From Clostridium sp. CS001 (GTDB lineage Bacteria; Bacillota; Clostridia; Clostridiales; Clostridiaceae): a DNA stretch of 64,000 nucleotides. Where the stretch lies: NCBI RefSeq assembly GCF_020443565.1, contig NZ_JAIZZN010000011.1, positions 48,939 to 112,938 of the forward strand, in the 5' to 3' direction. Both the position numbers and the translations under genes were made by a program. Positions 19,501 through 26,575 of the stretch are shown here, piece after piece (position 1 is the stretch's first letter; each line of letters begins with the position of its first letter). The notes under the pieces are model-generated. The model did not search any database. It saw nothing but the letters and a program-made list of their open reading frames with translations, and was not told the DNA's origin.

Positions 19501-20253
19501 GGACTTTATAGCATAAAAGGCATCAGCTTCCTCCATATGTTTTGAATGCTCAGAATCCTTTAGTGGAAGTGTTATGTTTATTCTCTTAGCCTTTTTATAT
19601 AACTTTTCAAGTATTCCATACTGCTGTGGTGTAAATCCTGTAAACTCATCAAACCAAAACTCTGCGCCATCAAAAATATTACATTCATCAAGGGCACTAT
19701 ATAACCTAGTAAGATCATCATCAAGATCCACGTAGTTTTTATTTAAAGTATTGTCAAATTCTTTATATATAAGGGATAAATCCGTTATCTTATCTGTTAG
19801 CAAAGGATATTCTCCTAAGTTTTCTTTTACCTTATTTAGAGCTTCCACTCCAATGCTATATTTCTTAAACTCTGTGATTGCACTAGCCACATTATCTATA
19901 AATCCCTTTTGCCTAGAGGCTCTTCTAAATACCAGGAATTCCTCTTGCTTCTTTTGTAGTATGTTATGAATAAGCATTGCCTTTCCTGATGCATCCATAG
20001 CTATGCCAGTTATTCCTCCTACTTCGCTAAAAACTCTGTAAGCTAATCTATTAAAACTAAGCACTTGGACGTTCTTTATTCCTGTGGACCCAACTACTTT
20101 TATAAGGTTCTTTTCAGCTTGAAAGGAGAATTGTTCTGGAACCAAAAGTACTAAAGGTTTTTCATGTTCCTCAGCACTTCTAGCTTCTATATCCTTTAAG
20201 CAAAATGTACTTTTCCCTTTTCCAGCTCCTCCATAGATAAATCTCAAACTCAT
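16552..20253 (-). CDS. addB: ATP-dependent helicase/deoxyribonuclease subunit B
   Basis: About 1233 residues from MSLRFIYGGAGKGKS, where GGAGKGKST is the Walker-A-like motif of AddB. The C-terminal nuclease part contains RIDYKSGNK and the iron-sulfur cysteines: one in YEECPFAYF and three in CSYCDYNAIC. These match the four-Cys 4Fe-4S cluster of Bacillus AddB. I prefer the ATG at 20253 over an in-frame upstream ATG at 20310, because family members begin at this motif and AAGGG precedes it. A Glu/Asn-rich insert lies near residues 1030-1060. First gene of the addBA-sbcDC operon, so any promoter should lie at about 20260-20440, shared with divergent comFB. Confidence 0.95.
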   Translation of the reverse strand: MSLRFIYGGAGKGKSTFCLKDIEARSAEEHEKPLVLLVPEQFSFQAEKNLIKVVGSTGIKNVQVLSFNRLAYRVFSEVGGITGIAMDASGKAMLIHNILQKKQEEFLVFRRASRQKGFIDNVASAITEFKKYSIGVEALNKVKENLGEYPLLTDKITDLSLIYKEFDNTLNKNYVDLDDDLTRLYSALDECNIFDGAEFWFDEFTGFTPQQYGILEKLYKKAKRINITLPLKDSEHSKHMEEADAFYAIKSTENKLLTLAEETGTSIEKSIELQGNKEHKFKDNAELSFLEKNYFAFPFQPLTERCENIKVFKALNAYTEIEHVAKDILRLCRDENIRFNKIAVVTRDLPSYEKLIKAIFTEYDIPIFIDKKKDITSNPLIVLITSAIEILTKSFSYESVFRYLKTGLLDIEEQHIDILENFAIEAGVKGKRKWTEDDLWQGKIEYYFRDYFNNKAIEIQKNISSQEYEKGEGNIEIQTEKLEGAAKIEATIKILNDTREAFIKPLLELSEKLKGGNNTTTKICTALFEFLETINVYKTLETWIEAFKSEGAQEEVTEYSKIWNLVMELLDQMVEVMGTEILSLEDFSKILSMGFSKHQMGLIPPALDGVTISSIERIKSHDISALYIIGVNDGVFPKANKEEGIFTDSDRMILKENAVELANDTKTEIFNEQYLIYATITIPSKYLNISYPIADYEGKTLRPSIIISRFKALFKGLKEESNISIYSDDLEETEKMQEVSAKIPTFNGLIFELRRYLEEGHISPLWVEVYKWYQKEDQWREKSNTIFQAFDYKNEIKMLKKEKVKQLYGEKNYFSVSRIEKYEECPFAYFVQYGLKAKPRKTFTFSSPDLGSFMHSVLDNFSKLVDKSEMKWASLDTQWCEENIASIVEKEAEGGTSGYILNSSPRYKYFTERLKRVLKRTILVIVEQMKNSGFEPFGYEVSFGFEEGDYPPIQVELSTGEKVNLVGRIDRVDKLINEGEEFYRIIDYKSGNKDFKLSDVYYGLQIQLLTYLDAMLTNEVNFSRENNQLRENSNPNESDDSNEGEIAEEPIFPAGILYFKIDDPVIKTKNNLDEEELEKAIMKALKMKGLLLADTKIIKEMDRNIEGASLIVPVSIKKDGEIGSRSSVATKEQFDLLRAHVKENLINTCEEMVSGEINIKPYKKKDSAQTTPCSYCDYNAICQFDPALKENTYKIIKDKKDKEIWELLASQASESKEVTKEGSENTQKIGDDE

Positions 20254-20458
20254 AAAAACACATCCCTTCATCTTTGCATAATTATACCATATTAAATGCA
20301 TTTCCTTCATCAGTAAATTATAGTTACTATTGGATAATATTAATGTTTATAGCATAATATTTTATGTAATGTATAGGATTAACTATGTAAAATATTTAAT
20401 TTATGTGATATAATTTCTATATTCTGTATCTAAAGTGATTATCACTAGGGGGATTACA

Positions 20459-20731
20459 ATGTACAACTTGAAAAATTTTTCAGAAATTAAAGTAAACAAG
20501 CTACTAAGTAATATTTTAAGTAAATATGATAATATTTGCAAATGTGAAAAATGCAGATTAGATATTACTGCTGTGGCTCTTAATTCATTGTCTACAAGAT
20601 ATATTGTTTCGGAGCAAGGGGAAATATATACTAACGCACTCACTGAGGTTGATAAGCAGGAGACCATTAATGTTACCACTGCTATTATAAAGGCAATAGA
20701 AATAGTATCAAAAAATCCAAAGCATGAGTAG
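20459..20731 (+). CDS. comFB: ComFB-family protein
   Basis: About 90 residues starting MYNLKNFSE, preceded by AGGGGGATTACA. The family core is seen in CKCEKCRLDITAVALN (about residues 31-46): the C-x2-C-x2-DI-x-A-x-ALN pattern of late-competence protein ComFB, followed by the typical LPxRYIVS-like segment LSTRYIVSEQGE. In Bacillus comFB lies in the comF operon; here it stands alone, divergent from addB. ComFB-domain proteins have more recently been reported to bind cyclic dinucleotides. If so, the protein could be a receptor for the c-di-GMP made by the GGDEF proteins in this window (inference). Confidence 0.82.
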   Translation: MYNLKNFSEIKVNKLLSNILSKYDNICKCEKCRLDITAVALNSLSTRYIVSEQGEIYTNALTEVDKQETINVTTAIIKAIEIVSKNPKHE

Positions 20732-20743
20732 CTTTGGATTTTT
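20711..20743 (+). terminator. Intrinsic terminator overlapping the comFB stop
   Basis: Perfect arms AAAAATCCAAAGC (20711-20723) and GCTTTGGATTTTT (20731-20743) with the TAG stop in the loop. The A-tract and T-tract make it usable in both directions, so it may also end the leftward mntA-hepT transcript. Confidence 0.85.
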
Positions 20744-20771
20744 TATTGCTATGGGTTTTTAGCTTAGTTAT

Positions 20772-21197
20772 TTATTTAAGTGATATAACACTCAATATAT
20801 TACCTATAAACCTTTCGAAGTCTTCCAAATTGTTTTGGGTTATATCGTATATCATCTCATCATTAATATTAAAGTACATATGCACAATTCTATTTCTGAA
20901 CTTGGCCATTAAAAAATATGTATCAACATCCTCTATTTTGATGATATTGTTATCAGCCAGTATTTGAAAATGCGCTTTATTATCTTCTGGGTTTCCCCAT
21001 CTATTTCTTGCAATTAGATGACTAGCTATATCTAACATTGCTTCTATTGTAACCTGTAATAAATACTTTGAACTATCTACATTTCTAAAATCTTCAATAA
21101 ATATTCCCTTATCTACTTCGCTAAGTTTCTTTAACTTTGTTACATTGGTTTGCATGAATAATATTTTTTGCTCTAACTTTTCTCTATCAAAATTCAT
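20772..21197 (-). CDS. hepT: HepT-like ribonuclease toxin (DUF86/HEPN)
   Basis: About 141 residues, all-helical, with the HEPN active-site motif R-x4-H-x-Y seen as RNRIVHMY near residue 105. In characterised pairs HepT cleaves RNA and is silenced when the partner MntA adds AMP to the Tyr of this motif. I chose the ATG at 21197 because AGGTGG lies upstream; an in-frame GTG at 21209 is possible. It follows mntA by 12 bp in the same direction, the usual antitoxin-first order. Intact motif suggests a live toxin. Confidence 0.85.
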   Translation of the reverse strand: MNFDREKLEQKILFMQTNVTKLKKLSEVDKGIFIEDFRNVDSSKYLLQVTIEAMLDIASHLIARNRWGNPEDNKAHFQILADNNIIKIEDVDTYFLMAKFRNRIVHMYFNINDEMIYDITQNNLEDFERFIGNILSVISLK

Positions 21198-21209
21198 ATT
21201 TTTCACCAC

Positions 21210-21614
21210 CTACAATGAGTAACTTTCATAATAATCTTTTCTAAAAGACTCTATGTGATACTTTTCTTCCCTAAATCTATTAATTACATATTCAATATAA
21301 TCAGATGTTTTTATAAAATCTGCTTCGTATAAACTTCTTCCTTCTTTTATAGTTTTAAATTGCAATGTTATAGGAGCTTTTTTTAAATCTACAGTATCAA
21401 CATTTTCATAGCCTATTATATCCGATATATTACATGATATTTTCATTTCCTTTAATATAGAAACATCTTTATTAAACAGAATTGAAAAGTCTATATCACT
21501 TTCTTCTCTTTGATATTCTGTTCCATATGATCCAATTAACCAAACTGCTAGAATATCTTCATTAGTTTCAAAGTACTTTATTAATGTTATAATCTTATCT
21601 TCAATATTTATCAT
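21210..21614 (-). CDS. mntA: MntA-like nucleotidyltransferase antitoxin
   Basis: 134 residues of a minimal nucleotidyltransferase. The catalytic motif GS-x10-D-x-D is read as GSYGTEYQREESDID at about residues 28-42, and the third carboxylate position is probably in the APITLQFK strand region. Such proteins neutralise HepT by AMP transfer (type VII toxin-antitoxin). The ATG at 21614 follows GAGGGGGA. The hepT gene follows at once. Base composition is as AT-rich as the neighbours, so no recent-transfer signal can be read. Confidence 0.85.
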   Translation of the reverse strand: MINIEDKIITLIKYFETNEDILAVWLIGSYGTEYQREESDIDFSILFNKDVSILKEMKISCNISDIIGYENVDTVDLKKAPITLQFKTIKEGRSLYEADFIKTSDYIEYVINRFREEKYHIESFRKDYYESYSL

Positions 21615-21807
21615 ACAATTCAGTCCCCCTCATTAATTAATCATACTATTTAACAGAATACTTCTTTTCTTTTAACTATATTATATCCTACTTTCTAGAG
21701 TGCACCATTACTATTTATAAAATAATTAGCAAGTAGCAACAAAAATTGCATTTCCAATCTTTCTCACCCTGGGGATCTCTTCGCCCATACTACCCACTAA
21801 ATCAAAA

Positions 21808-21864
21808 GTATGAAATTTCCAGTTCCTAGCTCTTATTGCAAGGCACGCAGGCGAGATTTCATAC
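21808..21864. repeat. Short copy of the GTATGAAAT hairpin element
   Basis: Bounded by GTATGAAAT (21808-21816) and ATTTCATAC (21856-21864). The interior (TTCCTAGCTCTTATTGCAAG, then GCACGCAGGCGAG) matches the right arm of the 7321-7606 element (7561-7606) at most positions. It lies just downstream of the pgcA stop. The flank 21720-21807 holds GC-richer DNA (CACCCTGGGGATC) without a gene. Confidence 0.6.
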
Positions 21865-21874
21865 CTTTTTTTCT

Positions 21875-23599
21875 CTATTTTGTACTTTGCAATTTTCCTA
21901 TAATTATCTCTTTCATTTCCTTTAATTTTTCTTCTGATGCCTCTAAACTTTCTCCCTTAGAATACATATATATTTTAATTTTTGGTTCTGTACCTGAAGG
22001 TCTTACCGCATACCAACTATCATCATCAAAATAAAATTTAAGTACATCAGATACTGGAATTCCGGTATCCTCTTCTGTGCCACTAATTAAGTCATAGGAC
22101 TTTTGAATTTCATAATCTATATGTTTTATAAGTTTTGAGCTACCTATTGTCTTCGGATTATCTTTTCTGTATTCTTCCATCATTCTAGCAATTCTGTCTT
22201 GACCTTCTATGCCTTCTAAAACTATGGATATTAAGTTTTCTCTATAATATCCGAACTCTTCATAAGTCTCGTTTAGAACATCTATTAGGGTTTTTCCTTG
22301 TGATTTATAGTAAGCTGCTGCTTCACATAAAAGCATAGAAGCTATTACTCCATCTTTATCACGAACGAAGGTTCCAGCAGTATAGCCGATACTTTCTTCA
22401 TATCCAAAAATAAACTCATGACTATTATCTTTTTCAAAATCAGGAATTTTGCCACATATATTTTTAAATCCTGTTAATACTTCAAATGTTTCTACACCAT
22501 GTTTTGCTGCAATGACCTTGCCTAAATCTCCTGTTACTATAGATTTAACTATAGCTGCATTGCTACTTAGCGTTCCATTATCCTTCTTTCCTTCTACCAC
22601 ATACTTAATTAATATAGCACCTGTTTGATTACCATTGAAGGCAACATATTCGCCATTTGTATCTTTAACCATTATGGCAAGTCTATCACAATCTGGGTCA
22701 GTAGCTATTAATAATTCTGCATTTTCTTTCTTTCCAAGTTCCTGTGCATATTTGAAGGCTTTTACGTCTTCTGGGTTTGGATATCCAACTGTAGTAAAGT
22801 CTGGATCTGGATTTTCTTGCTCTGGAACAACTATAATATTTGTAAAGCCTCTTTCCTTAAGCACTCTCCTTACTGGTATGTTTCCAGTTCCATTTAAAGG
22901 AGTATAAACAACTTTTATATCTTTACATATATCTTCTCTTATAGCTAAACTCTTCACTTTTTCAAAATACTCATCATCCATGGCCTTTCCAAGCATTACA
23001 ATTAAGCCTTTTTCCTTGGCCTTTGCCATATCCATAAGTTTTATAGAGCTAAAGTCTGTAATACCCTTAATCTTGTCTGTTATACCCTTTGCTATAGGTG
23101 ATAAGATTTGAGCACCATCTTCCCAATATACCTTATATCCGTTGTATTCTTTTGGGTTATGGCTGGCAGTTACTACAATTCCAGAAGCAGTATTTAGTGT
23201 TCTTACAGCATAAGATAATTCTGGAGTAGGTCTTAGTTCTTCAAATAAATAAGCCTTTATTCCATTTGCTGCTAAAACTTGAGCTGCAGTAGAGGCAAAC
23301 TCCTCAGAAAAATGTCTGCAGTCATAAGCTATTGCAACTCCCCTATCCATATACTCTTTGCCATAATCTTTAATGTATTCTGCAAGGCCTTGAGTTGCCC
23401 TTGAAATAATGTACAAATTCATTCTATTAAGACCAGCACCTAATTTCCCTCTAAGTCCTGCAGTTCCAAATTCTAAATCCGTGTAAAACCTATCTTCAAT
23501 TTCTTTGTGGTCTCCTGCTATAGCTTTTAATTCTTCTCGTGTCTTATCATCAAAGTATTCATTATTTAACCATTCTTCGTATCTCTTCATATAAGTCAT
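21875..23599 (-). CDS. pgcA: Phosphoglucomutase/phosphomannomutase (alpha-D-phosphohexomutase)
   Basis: 574 residues with the four phosphohexomutase landmarks: the phosphoserine loop TASHNPKEYNG (about residue 143), the metal loop TDPDCDRLA (about 303), the sugar-binding GYEESIGY (about 395) and the phosphate-binding RPSGTEPKIKIY near the C-terminus. The length and motifs match Bacillus PgcA. It interconverts glucose-6-phosphate and glucose-1-phosphate (possibly mannose phosphates), supplying UDP-glucose for glycolipid, teichoic acid or polysaccharide. ATG at 23599 after GGAAAGGTG. Monocistronic by spacing. Confidence 0.93.
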   Translation of the reverse strand: MTYMKRYEEWLNNEYFDDKTREELKAIAGDHKEIEDRFYTDLEFGTAGLRGKLGAGLNRMNLYIISRATQGLAEYIKDYGKEYMDRGVAIAYDCRHFSEEFASTAAQVLAANGIKAYLFEELRPTPELSYAVRTLNTASGIVVTASHNPKEYNGYKVYWEDGAQILSPIAKGITDKIKGITDFSSIKLMDMAKAKEKGLIVMLGKAMDDEYFEKVKSLAIREDICKDIKVVYTPLNGTGNIPVRRVLKERGFTNIIVVPEQENPDPDFTTVGYPNPEDVKAFKYAQELGKKENAELLIATDPDCDRLAIMVKDTNGEYVAFNGNQTGAILIKYVVEGKKDNGTLSSNAAIVKSIVTGDLGKVIAAKHGVETFEVLTGFKNICGKIPDFEKDNSHEFIFGYEESIGYTAGTFVRDKDGVIASMLLCEAAAYYKSQGKTLIDVLNETYEEFGYYRENLISIVLEGIEGQDRIARMMEEYRKDNPKTIGSSKLIKHIDYEIQKSYDLISGTEEDTGIPVSDVLKFYFDDDSWYAVRPSGTEPKIKIYMYSKGESLEASEEKLKEMKEIIIGKLQSTK

Positions 23600-23708
23600 T
23601 TTAATTCACACCTTTCCAAGTAATTATTATAATAGACAACATTATACAGTACTTTGTATACATTTAAAATATCTAATAATTATTTATAAGAAAGCCTATA
23701 AACTTATA

Positions 23709-24677
23709 TTATTTCTGATTGTCATATATTATCTTAGATACTTGTCCAATAACTTCGTTTGCATCTGGAATATCCTTTGTAAAAACAACAAGAATATATG
23801 GATTTTTCTTGAATACAATGCCAATATCATTTACATACTCAGCATAGTCTCCAATTTTATGAGCTACAACTTCCTGTGGAATATACTTATCTATTCTATC
23901 ATGAAACTCTGTCTTTTTCATGGTTTCGATCAATGTAGCGTAGTACTCATTGTTTTTAGGATTCAAATATAATCTTTCTAAGATTTTAAATGAGTCCCTT
24001 GGCGTAATATTATTTCCTTCATGAATTATTGGATGGCCAACTACACTTTCGATAAAGTTATATCTATTTTTATCTCCTACTTTTCTTAAAATCATATTTA
24101 TGGCAATATTATCTGAATATCTTATTGAGTAATCACTTAATGTCTTTATGGCAATAGGATTGCTCAAATCTGAGCCTTGAAGTACTCCTGCACCTTCTTC
24201 AAAATCCACATCTTCATATTTTAACTTCTCATTTATATCAATCTTTTTCTCTTGAATCATATCGTACATAAGCATGTTTATAGGCACCTTTATGGTACTT
24301 GCCGCTGAAAACTGGTTGTCCGCATTTATTTCAATGGATTTTTTAGAGTTTATATCATAGTATATGAGTCCAAACTTATTTACATTATCACCTAGATACC
24401 CCCTAATTTGTTTTTCTAAACTTACTAGGTTTTCCAACTTTGATTTTTCTTCCACCTTTTCTTTTATCTTACTTTGCTTGTACTCCATTAAGTGCTCATA
24501 CATTATATCTTCATTATCGGCTTCATGTGGCTCTTGAACCTTAGCTTGATTATTATTAAAAATATAACTAACTGCTGGAACATCTCCGCTAGCTTCTACC
24601 TTTTGCCTGCTTATTAAAAGTGTTGAAAAGAATGCCATTATTACCACTAACGAAATGGCTGTTTTCTTTATTTCCAT
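23709..24677 (-). CDS. Secreted class A beta-lactamase-like serine hydrolase
   Basis: 322 residues. An N-terminal signal/anchor segment (ISLVVIMAFFSTLLI) precedes a short linker and a Beta-lactamase2 fold with S-x-x-K as STIK (about residue 128), S-D-N as YSDNIA (about 190) and a KTG-like HKIG (about 280). The ExxLN element that carries the deacylating Glu166 of true class A beta-lactamases is not seen between SDN and HKIG. This makes a cell-wall peptidase or non-resistance hydrolase more likely than penicillin resistance. ATG at 24677 after AGGGGGAG. It is preceded by the structured leader at 24719-24826. Confidence 0.82.
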   Translation of the reverse strand: MEIKKTAISLVVIMAFFSTLLISRQKVEASGDVPAVSYIFNNNQAKVQEPHEADNEDIMYEHLMEYKQSKIKEKVEEKSKLENLVSLEKQIRGYLGDNVNKFGLIYYDINSKKSIEINADNQFSAASTIKVPINMLMYDMIQEKKIDINEKLKYEDVDFEEGAGVLQGSDLSNPIAIKTLSDYSIRYSDNIAINMILRKVGDKNRYNFIESVVGHPIIHEGNNITPRDSFKILERLYLNPKNNEYYATLIETMKKTEFHDRIDKYIPQEVVAHKIGDYAEYVNDIGIVFKKNPYILVVFTKDIPDANEVIGQVSKIIYDNQK

Positions 24678-24718
24678 CTACATACTCCCCCTAGATTCTC
24701 TTTTGTAAATGCTTATCT

Positions 24719-24826
24719 TTAACAACATTTTGGAAGCTTCAAGTCTGCCATCTTCTATAAGTGGCAGTTGTCTATCCCGGAAAGGTTACTTTGGTGACAA
24801 TCTAAACCTGCTTCCAAAGTTGTTAA
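24719..24826 (-). promoter_or_regulatory. Structured leader of unknown class upstream of the serine hydrolase
   Basis: Read on the minus strand, a long closing stem (complement of 24810-24826 with 24719-24737; TTAACAACTTTGGAAGC against GCTTCCAAAATGTTGTTAA) encloses several helices. These are an AGGTT/AACCT hairpin, a perfect CTGCCA/TGGCAG hairpin (24745-24767), and a possible TTGTC/GACAA pseudoknot between the first loop and the junction. It ends about 40 bp before the serine hydrolase start codon. The layout is riboswitch-like, but I could not match it to a known class. A hairpin-type mobile element is the alternative. The rest of 24678-25062 holds a second hairpin (24843-24868, ATGATGATTT/AAATCATCAT) and nothing else recognised. 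Confidence 0.45.
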
Positions 24827-25062
24827 TATTGCAGCATCGCAGATGATGATTTAATTCCAAATCATCATTATAGACTTGTATATCTAAAATATACTATTTT
24901 GGTGTCAATTTGATGTCAATTTATAAATTCATTTTATATTATACCTCAAATTTTGCTAAAATTTAATACTTTTTATCATCTTATTAGATTTGGTAGTTAA
25001 ACATGGTCTTTCTAATTTACAAATTTCTGTTTTCTTATTGAGTAAATATGGAATCACTAACT

Positions 25063-26067
25063 TTACTTTATATATTTTTTCACATTAATTAAATGTTCTT
25101 CATAAGTTTTACTAAATACATGCCCGTTTCCATTGGCTACATAATATAAATAATCGCTTTTTTCAGGATAAAGTGCAGCCTCTATAGAAGCTTTCCCTGG
25201 AGAAGCTATAGGTCCTGGTGGTAATCCCTTGTATAAATATGTATTATATTTCGACTCTATCTTAAGGGTGCTATAATATACCTTGTCAATATTTTTTTCG
25301 CCCTTTGTATTTGCATAAATTACTGCTGCATCCACCTGAAGTGGCATTCCTTTTTTTACCCTATTATAGATAACTCCAGCAATTTTATTTCGCTCGCTGT
25401 CATTTGCTGCCTCTCTCTCAATTAATGAAGCTATAGTTATAACCTCATCTACATCTAATTCTAATTCTTTAGCTCGTGCTTTATATTTATCAGTGAATAC
25501 CATTTTAAATCTATCTACCATTATATTTATAATTTCATTTTTTGTAGCATCAATAGGTATATAATATGTATCTGGAAATAAGTATCCCTCCAAATCATAG
25601 TACACATCCTTTTTACTTAATATCAGACTATTATCTTTTAAGTCATTAAGTGTTCCCTTTAAGACGTCTTCTTTTTTTACAAGGTTGTTTTCTTCAAGTT
25701 TTCTTGCAATTTGATAAAGTGTATACCCCTCTGGTATTGATATAACAGCAAACTCTGGTTTTCCGCCTTCTAATCTTATAATAAGGTCTTTTAGCTTTGT
25801 TTTAGCTTTTATTATATAGTTTCCACCTTTTACGCTTCCCTTTAACCCCTTTGTCTTAGCATAGTATGTAAAGACATCTTGAGATTTTATTATACCTTTT
25901 TCTTGTAACTGTTTTGCTACTTGTTCTATAGTGGCATTTTTCTTTATAAATATATAATTATCGCTACTATTTGTAGTCGCCAAATTCACAAAATACAAAT
26001 AAAAACTTCCTAAAATTAAACTACATATAATTACTATAATACTAGCAACTATCACTCTTTTTCGCAT
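25063..26067 (-). CDS. mltG: Endolytic transglycosylase MltG (YceG-like)
   Basis: 334 residues. An N-terminal membrane anchor (about 5-27) is followed by a LysM-like segment (IKKNATIEQVAKQL) and then the YceG catalytic domain with EGYTLYQIARKL, LEGYLFPDTYY, ASLIEREA (catalytic Glu near 218), AGVIYNRVKKGMPLQVD and the terminal GLPPGPIASPG block. MltG cuts nascent glycan strands during peptidoglycan synthesis and sets strand length. ATG at 26067 after AAAGGAGTG. Nearby cell-wall genes (serine hydrolase, deacetylase) make a loose envelope-related neighbourhood. Confidence 0.95.
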   Translation of the reverse strand: MRKRVIVASIIVIICSLILGSFYLYFVNLATTNSSDNYIFIKKNATIEQVAKQLQEKGIIKSQDVFTYYAKTKGLKGSVKGGNYIIKAKTKLKDLIIRLEGGKPEFAVISIPEGYTLYQIARKLEENNLVKKEDVLKGTLNDLKDNSLILSKKDVYYDLEGYLFPDTYYIPIDATKNEIINIMVDRFKMVFTDKYKARAKELELDVDEVITIASLIEREAANDSERNKIAGVIYNRVKKGMPLQVDAAVIYANTKGEKNIDKVYYSTLKIESKYNTYLYKGLPPGPIASPGKASIEAALYPEKSDYLYYVANGNGHVFSKTYEEHLINVKKYIK

Positions 26068-26288
26068 TTAGCATCACTCCTTTGATTGTTTTTCTCTATA
26101 TACTTATTCTACCACTTAATTATGAATTGTGAACCAGTTATGAAATTAATACCTGGGGACAGTTAACAACTACTCAGATAATATTACCCATGTATTCCTT
26201 GTTTATTAACCGTCGCCGTTTATTCGTACCCAACTGTTTACTGTTAGCATAGAATACTATATATATGAAAAGGAGTTGTTAATATAAT

Positions 26289-26513
26289 ATGAAAGTAAAA
26301 CTATGTAATAAGAATAAGTGGACAGATGCTGTCATTGCCATGGTAAACGAAACTCATCCTAGCATAAACATATCTACAAAAAAATGCATTGGAAAATGCC
26401 ATAGATGTAAGGATCACCCCATAGCTATGGTGAATAAGAAGATATTAGTGGGTACAGATGTGGACGACTTATATAATAAGATAATAGCTTCTTTACTTGA
26501 TCAGAATTTATAA
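26289..26513 (+). CDS. Small DUF1450-like Cys protein
   Basis: 74 residues with a C-x3-C-x2-C core (KKCIGKCHRCKDHP) followed by IAMVNKKILVGTDVDDLYNKI. This matches the Cys-rich loop and the AxVNxxxVxAxTxxxLxxxI tail of DUF1450/YuzB-type thioredoxin-fold or ferredoxin-like proteins. An extra Cys is at position 6. The function of the family is unknown; metal or thiol chemistry is a guess. Start ATG at 26289 after AAGGAGTTG. Confidence 0.65.
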   Translation: MKVKLCNKNKWTDAVIAMVNETHPSINISTKKCIGKCHRCKDHPIAMVNKKILVGTDVDDLYNKIIASLLDQNL

Positions 26514-26542
26514 AAATAAGGTTACAATTTATAAAGATAAAT

Positions 26543-26568
26543 AGCTGTGATTTCAAAAATCACAGCTC
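26543..26568. terminator. Bidirectional intrinsic terminator
   Basis: Perfect 11-bp arms AGCTGTGATTT / AAATCACAGCT around a four-base loop, between the convergent DUF1450-like gene and the GGDEF-EAL gene. On the plus strand it is followed by CACTGTTTTTATT. Confidence 0.8.
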
Positions 26569-26575
26569 ACTGTTT

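Noticed and set aside
20401..20679. 92-codon minus-strand ORF opposite comFB
   Set aside because: comFB has a recognisable motif, SD and terminator; the opposite frame has none.
23709..24677. Class A beta-lactamase resistance gene
   Set aside because: The ExxLN motif required for deacylation is not visible; called a serine hydrolase instead.
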